Shown: positions 60,708 through 64,000 of the stretch, one piece after another
Layout of the letters: each line of letters starts with the position of its first letter
Numbering within the stretch: the stretch's first letter is position 1
Assembly: GCF_004118935.1 (NCBI RefSeq)
Contig: NZ_CP035375.1
Span: forward strand, 2,108,001 to 2,172,000
DNA from: Salinibacterium sp. UTAS2018
Lineage (GTDB): Bacteria > Actinomycetota > Actinomycetes > Actinomycetales > Microbacteriaceae
Direction of reading: 5' to 3'
DNA length: 64,000 nucleotides
Translations under genes and position numbers: made by a program
The notes under the pieces: model-generated
Told to the model about the DNA's origin: nothing
Seen by the model: the letters and a program-made list of their open reading frames with translations, nothing else
The model's database searches: none

Positions 60708-62440
60708 TGCGAATTCATAGCAAGGGGTTCGGCGACGCTCCCCGCGCGATCACCGTCAACTACAACGGGGAAACGGTCGAGGGCCAAGCCGGTGACACGG
60801 TAGCCTCGGCGCTGATTGCGGCGGGCGATCCCGCATTGCGGGTAGCCCGAGAAGGCGACAAGCGCGGGGTCTTCTGCGGAATGGGTGTGTGCGCTGAGTG
60901 CACGGTCATGATCGAGGGCAAGGGCGAGAGTCTCGCGTGCATGACTCCGGCAATGGATGGCATGGTTGTCGACTCTGCTGAGCCGCGGCTCGATCTGCCC
61001 AGCTTGGATGAGGGTGCGAGCCTTCCGGAGTCGACGCTAACGCCCGACGTTGTCGTGATCGGTGCTGGCCCATCGGGGCTTGCCGCCGCAGCGGTGGCGG
61101 CCGAGGGCGGGCTCGATGTCATCCTGCTCGATGAGCGCGGCAAACTGGGTGGCCAGTATTACAAGCAGCCTGCGCCAGACTTCGACCTTGATGAGCAGCG
61201 CCTCGATGGCCAATATCAGCGCGGGCGGGCTCTGATTGAGCGCGCCCGGGCTTCGGGCGTGCGCATCCTCGACCGTGCCAAGGTCTGGGGAGCGTTTGCT
61301 CCCGATCACATCGTTGCCGCGAGTCCGGTAGAACGGTGGGTGATTCGGGCCAAGCGCGTCGTTCTCGCGACCGGCGCGTACGAGCGTGGTGTTCCGATGC
61401 CAGGCTGGACCCTGCCCGGAGTCATGACGACGGGAGCCGCCCAAACGCTCTCTCGGTCGTATCAGGTCTCGCCGGGTCAGCGCGTGTTGGTGGCCGGAAA
61501 CGGACCGCTGAACATGCAGGTCGCGGCGGAGCTGGCGGCGGCAGGAGCGCGCGTTGTCGCGCTTGTTGAATTGGCTCGTCCGGCACAGGTGACCAACGCT
61601 CTTTCGGTGGCGACGATGGCGTTCTCGTCTCCCGGACTCATTGCCGATGGGGCAAAGTACGGCCTTGCCCTCGCGCGAGCTCGCGTTCCGATGATTACGG
61701 GGAGCGCGGTCGTACGTATGACCGGCGATGAAAACGGAGTGACCGGGGCGGTCGTTGCGCAGTTGCGCGCCGACGGAACCCCCATCGCGGACACCGAGCG
61801 CAGCTTCGACGTCGACGCAGTGTGCATGGGGTACGGCTTCTTGCCATCGAATGAGATCGCGCGGATGCTCGGCTGTCGCCACTCCTGGGACGATTCCCTC
61901 AAGACGCTCGTGGTGGAGCGCGACGCTGACGGTCGCACTTCGGTGCCGGAGGCGTTTGTGATTGGTGACTCTGCTCAAGTGCACGGTGCAAAGGTTGCGC
62001 AAGCGCGGGGCATCATCGCCGGTTCCTCGATTGTCGCCGAGCTCGGTGGAGCGTCATCGAGTGCTCACGCCAGTGAACTCAGTGCTGCTCGCCGAAACTT
62101 GGCGCGCAACCTGAGGTTCCAGAACTCCCTCAACCGAGTCTTCGCTGCGCCAGTACTCACGATCGAGCTGGCGACCCCCGAAACGACGGTATGCCGCTGT
62201 GAGAGTCTCAGCCTTGAGACGGTAGCGCGCGGCGTCGACGAACTGACGTCGAGCGCCGGTGCCAGCAAGCGAGTATCGCGAGTGGGCATGGGCAAGTGTC
62301 AGGGGCGTTATTGCGGTCCGGTTGTGGTGGCTCTTTCCGCAGAGCGAAGCGGTAATCCTGTGGATGAACGGTCGGGGTTTGCCCCGCAGGTTCCGTTCAA
62401 GCCGACCCCTATTTCTGTCATCGCGTCACCCGAACAGTAG
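60707..62440 (+). CDS. Iron-sulfur FAD oxidoreductase, fused HcnA-HcnB / OoxA-like subunit
   Basis: 577 residues. An N-terminal [2Fe-2S] domain has Cys57, Cys62, Cys65 and Cys78 (CGMGVCAEC...C). It is joined to a pyridine nucleotide-disulfide-type flavoprotein (VVVIGAGPSGLAAAA from about residue 113; VLVAGNGPLNMQVA for the second nucleotide) and a C-terminal BFD-like site (VCRCE and KCQGRYC). This combines HcnA and HcnB, or OoxA with its small subunit, in one chain. It lacks the folate-binding C-terminus of SoxA. Partner beta subunits in this family are DAO-type flavoproteins such as that at 43947. GTG start overlaps the gcvPB stop by one base. Confidence 0.82.
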   Translation: MRIHSKGFGDAPRAITVNYNGETVEGQAGDTVASALIAAGDPALRVAREGDKRGVFCGMGVCAECTVMIEGKGESLACMTPAMDGMVVDSAEPRLDLPSLDEGASLPESTLTPDVVVIGAGPSGLAAAAVAAEGGLDVILLDERGKLGGQYYKQPAPDFDLDEQRLDGQYQRGRALIERARASGVRILDRAKVWGAFAPDHIVAASPVERWVIRAKRVVLATGAYERGVPMPGWTLPGVMTTGAAQTLSRSYQVSPGQRVLVAGNGPLNMQVAAELAAAGARVVALVELARPAQVTNALSVATMAFSSPGLIADGAKYGLALARARVPMITGSAVVRMTGDENGVTGAVVAQLRADGTPIADTERSFDVDAVCMGYGFLPSNEIARMLGCRHSWDDSLKTLVVERDADGRTSVPEAFVIGDSAQVHGAKVAQARGIIAGSSIVAELGGASSSAHASELSAARRNLARNLRFQNSLNRVFAAPVLTIELATPETTVCRCESLSLETVARGVDELTSSAGASKRVSRVGMGKCQGRYCGPVVVALSAERSGNPVDERSGFAPQVPFKPTPISVIASPEQ

Positions 62441-62452
62441 AAAGAGGCACGC

Positions 62453-63433
62453 GTGAGAGTTGTTGTCATTGGAGCGACGGGACACGTCGGCGGCTATCTG
62501 ATTCCCGAGCTTGTAGGGTCGGGCCACGATGTTGTCGCGGTGAGTCGCACAGCAACTCCGCGCTACCGCCAGCACGAGGCGTGGGATTCGGTTGAGCATG
62601 TCATGGTCGACCGCGAGGCTGGCGAAACGGCCGGCAGCTTCGCTGACGACATTGCGGCGCTGAACGCCGATGTCGTCATCGACATGATCTGCTTCACTCC
62701 GGAGTCAGCCGCGCACCTCGTCGAGGGGCTTCGAGGGCGCGTTCAGCGCTTCATCATGTGCAGCACAATTTGGGTGAAGGGTCGCTTGTCGGCGGTGCCC
62801 GCGGATGAAGACGTCGTGAGTGAGCCCTGGGGCGATTACGGCGTCCTCAAGGCGGCGATTGAAGAACTCTTACGCCTGGAGTCGCTGCGGCCTGACGGGC
62901 TCCCGAGCACCGTCATCCGCCCGGGCCAGATTTGTGGGCCAGGCTGGGCCGTCATCAACCCCCAGGGGCACGGCGGCCTTGACGTGTGGGAGACGCTCGC
63001 CGCCGGCGAACCGCTAGCGCTGCCGAACTTCGGGCTCGAAACGCTTCACCACGTTCACGCGAGTGATGTCGCGCAAGTGTTTCAGTTGGCTCTGGAGCGA
63101 GAAACCGCTCCGGCCTTCGACGTCTTCAACGCCGTTGCGGCGCGTGCCAGTAACCTTCGCGGGTTGGCGGCGGCGATCTCTCAGCGCTTCGGTCACGAAA
63201 TCACCTATGACTTTCTCCCGTTCGAGAGCTTTCGCGAACGAGTGACACCCAAGCAAGCATCCACGTCGTTCGAGCACATCACTCGAAGCCATGTCATGAG
63301 TATCGAACGCGCGCAGACCGAATTGGGCTATCGCCCGCGCTTCACATCAGAAGAAGCCGTGGCATCATCCGTTGGCTGGCTGTGCGCAACGGGTGGGCTA
63401 TCAGCAAAGGCCGCCGAGCGGTGGCTGAGTTAA
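62453..63433 (+). CDS. NAD-dependent epimerase/dehydratase family protein
   Basis: 326 residues, extended SDR fold. Cofactor motif VVIGATGHVGGYLIPEL at the N-terminus, ICFTP and STIWVKG strands, an atypical YGVLKAAIEE block in place of the YxxxK catalytic motif (Y and K in YGVLK), and VIRPGQICGPG. Substrate unknown. A GTG start with AGAAAGAGG upstream, 12 bases after the iron-sulfur flavoprotein; last gene of the coupled operon. Confidence 0.75.
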   Translation: MRVVVIGATGHVGGYLIPELVGSGHDVVAVSRTATPRYRQHEAWDSVEHVMVDREAGETAGSFADDIAALNADVVIDMICFTPESAAHLVEGLRGRVQRFIMCSTIWVKGRLSAVPADEDVVSEPWGDYGVLKAAIEELLRLESLRPDGLPSTVIRPGQICGPGWAVINPQGHGGLDVWETLAAGEPLALPNFGLETLHHVHASDVAQVFQLALERETAPAFDVFNAVAARASNLRGLAAAISQRFGHEITYDFLPFESFRERVTPKQASTSFEHITRSHVMSIERAQTELGYRPRFTSEEAVASSVGWLCATGGLSAKAAERWLS

Positions 63434-63476
63434 CCACTGCTCGACGGCCTCCCAGGACTGCGGGCGACTCGCGCGC

Positions 63477-64000
63477 TTAGGGAATGCTGTTCCAGTACTT
63501 TGCGCGGTTGTACTGCCACGCCCACTCAAGCTCGCCACCGAGCTCCGAGGCTGCGCGCAGTGCAAAGTTGGGCTCGCGCAAGAACTGGCGCGCGACGAAC
63601 ACGATGTCGGTGTCGCCGGTGACGATGGCGGCTTCTGCCTGTTGGGGCGACGTGATGAGGCCGGCAACACCAACGGGCAGGTCAACCTCGGCGCGGATCT
63701 TTCGTGCCAACGGCTGCTGGTAGCCCGGTCCCGGAACGATGTGCTGACCGGGGTTGTTGCCGCCGGAGGAGACGCTGATGAGGTCGACGCCCTCAAGGCT
63801 ACGAATAACCGCGATCGTGTCATCGACGGTCACGCCGCCGTCAACCCACTCGGTGGCCGAGAGGCGCACGACAAGGGGCATGTCGGTGGGGATGACTTCG
63901 CGCACGGCGGCAACGACTTCGCGAAGGATGCGGGTGCGTCCGGCCTCATCGGTGCCATATTCGTCGGTGCGAGTGTTCGAGGTCGGCGACAAGAACTGCC
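63477..64000 (-). CDS. NADH:flavin oxidoreductase (old yellow enzyme), 5' part beyond window
   Basis: C-terminal part of a second YqjM-like FMN reductase; the frame continues through the window end (QFLSPTSNTRTDEYG at the edge), so the N-terminal half is missing. LVVRLSATEWVDGGV, ISVSSGGNNPG and the phosphate-binding VGVAGLIT are recognisable. It converges on the epimerase gene with 43 bases between. Not a close copy of the enzyme at 53281. Confidence 0.85.
   Translation of the reverse strand, partial: QFLSPTSNTRTDEYGTDEAGRTRILREVVAAVREVIPTDMPLVVRLSATEWVDGGVTVDDTIAVIRSLEGVDLISVSSGGNNPGQHIVPGPGYQQPLARKIRAEVDLPVGVAGLITSPQQAEAAIVTGDTDIVFVARQFLREPNFALRAASELGGELEWAWQYNRAKYWNSIP

Noticed and set aside
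60707..62440. Assignment as sarcosine oxidase alpha subunit (SoxA)
   Set aside because: Too short and without the folate-binding GcvT-like C-terminal domain; no soxD or soxG genes are in the window.
1..64000. Search for CRISPR arrays, tRNA/rRNA genes, transposases and prophage genes
   Set aside because: No spaced repeat array, cloverleaf-forming sequence ending in CCA, or mobile-element protein was recognised by eye.

Overview
This window reads as chromosome from a high-GC Gram-positive actinobacterium, most likely Microbacteriaceae or a close relative. The basis is GC-rich coding sequence with many GTG starts, lipoprotein-type binding proteins, a TM0106-type nuclease-helicase, a PutA without a DNA-binding domain, and several apparently leaderless genes (a TANNNT -10 hexamer six bases before the start codon). 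The family assignment is inference. I saw no rRNA, tRNA, CRISPR array, transposase or phage gene.

Layout. (1) 1-4348: a restriction-modification block, visibly less GC-rich than the rest: a 5'-truncated McrB-like AAA+ GTPase, McrC nuclease, an SPPY-type DNA methyltransferase and a PGN_0703-like nuclease. (2) 4445-9643: RecB-nuclease/helicase fusion, endonuclease/phosphatase-family protein, thioesterase. (3) 9736-15789: a CUT1 sugar importer plus GH1 beta-glucosidase and LacI repressor, preceded by four operator-like palindromes. (4) 15871-29361: LysR regulator, PutA, aldo-keto reductase, quinone reductase-like MDR enzyme, a MacB-like ABC system facing a histidine kinase/response regulator pair, GntR regulator, PfkB kinase and two uncharacterised genes. 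(5) 29398-32968: 3-oxoadipate (or similar beta-ketoacid) CoA-transferase, thiolase and an IclR regulator. (6) 33011-64000: a catabolic island of about 31 kb.

The island holds a dipeptide-type ABC importer with a lipoprotein, two peptidase-like enzymes (DUF885 HEXXH and M24 Xaa-Pro/creatinase), an MFS permease, two paralogous SnoaL/NTF2 proteins, a DAO-family FAD oxidase resembling OoxB/HcnC, an aldehyde dehydrogenase, an IclR regulator, a DapA-family lyase, a CRYL1-like 3-hydroxyacyl dehydrogenase, a polar amino-acid ABC importer, and two old-yellow-enzyme reductases with an SDR. Its most unusual part is a tightly coupled operon (55238-63433): class III aminotransferase, AcoX-like NAD-kinase-fold protein, divergent two-subunit glycine-decarboxylase P-protein (GcvPA/GcvPB), HcnA-HcnB/OoxA-like iron-sulfur flavoprotein, and an NAD-dependent epimerase. 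No gcvH or gcvT is in the window.

The best evidence that these parts work together is a shared operator found by reading the intergenic regions. Two tandem 15-bp units of the form GTTCG-N5-CGAAC, starting 19 bp apart, precede the M24 gene, the dipeptide importer operon, both sides of the amino-acid importer locus and the aminotransferase operon; a weaker version precedes the CoA-transferase operon. This architecture matches PcaR/PobR-type IclR operators, and two IclR genes of that type lie in the window. My interpretation is one regulon for uptake and breakdown of an amino-acid-derived compound (a small peptide, opine, hydroxyproline or other N-substituted amino acid). The substrate cannot be read from sequence.
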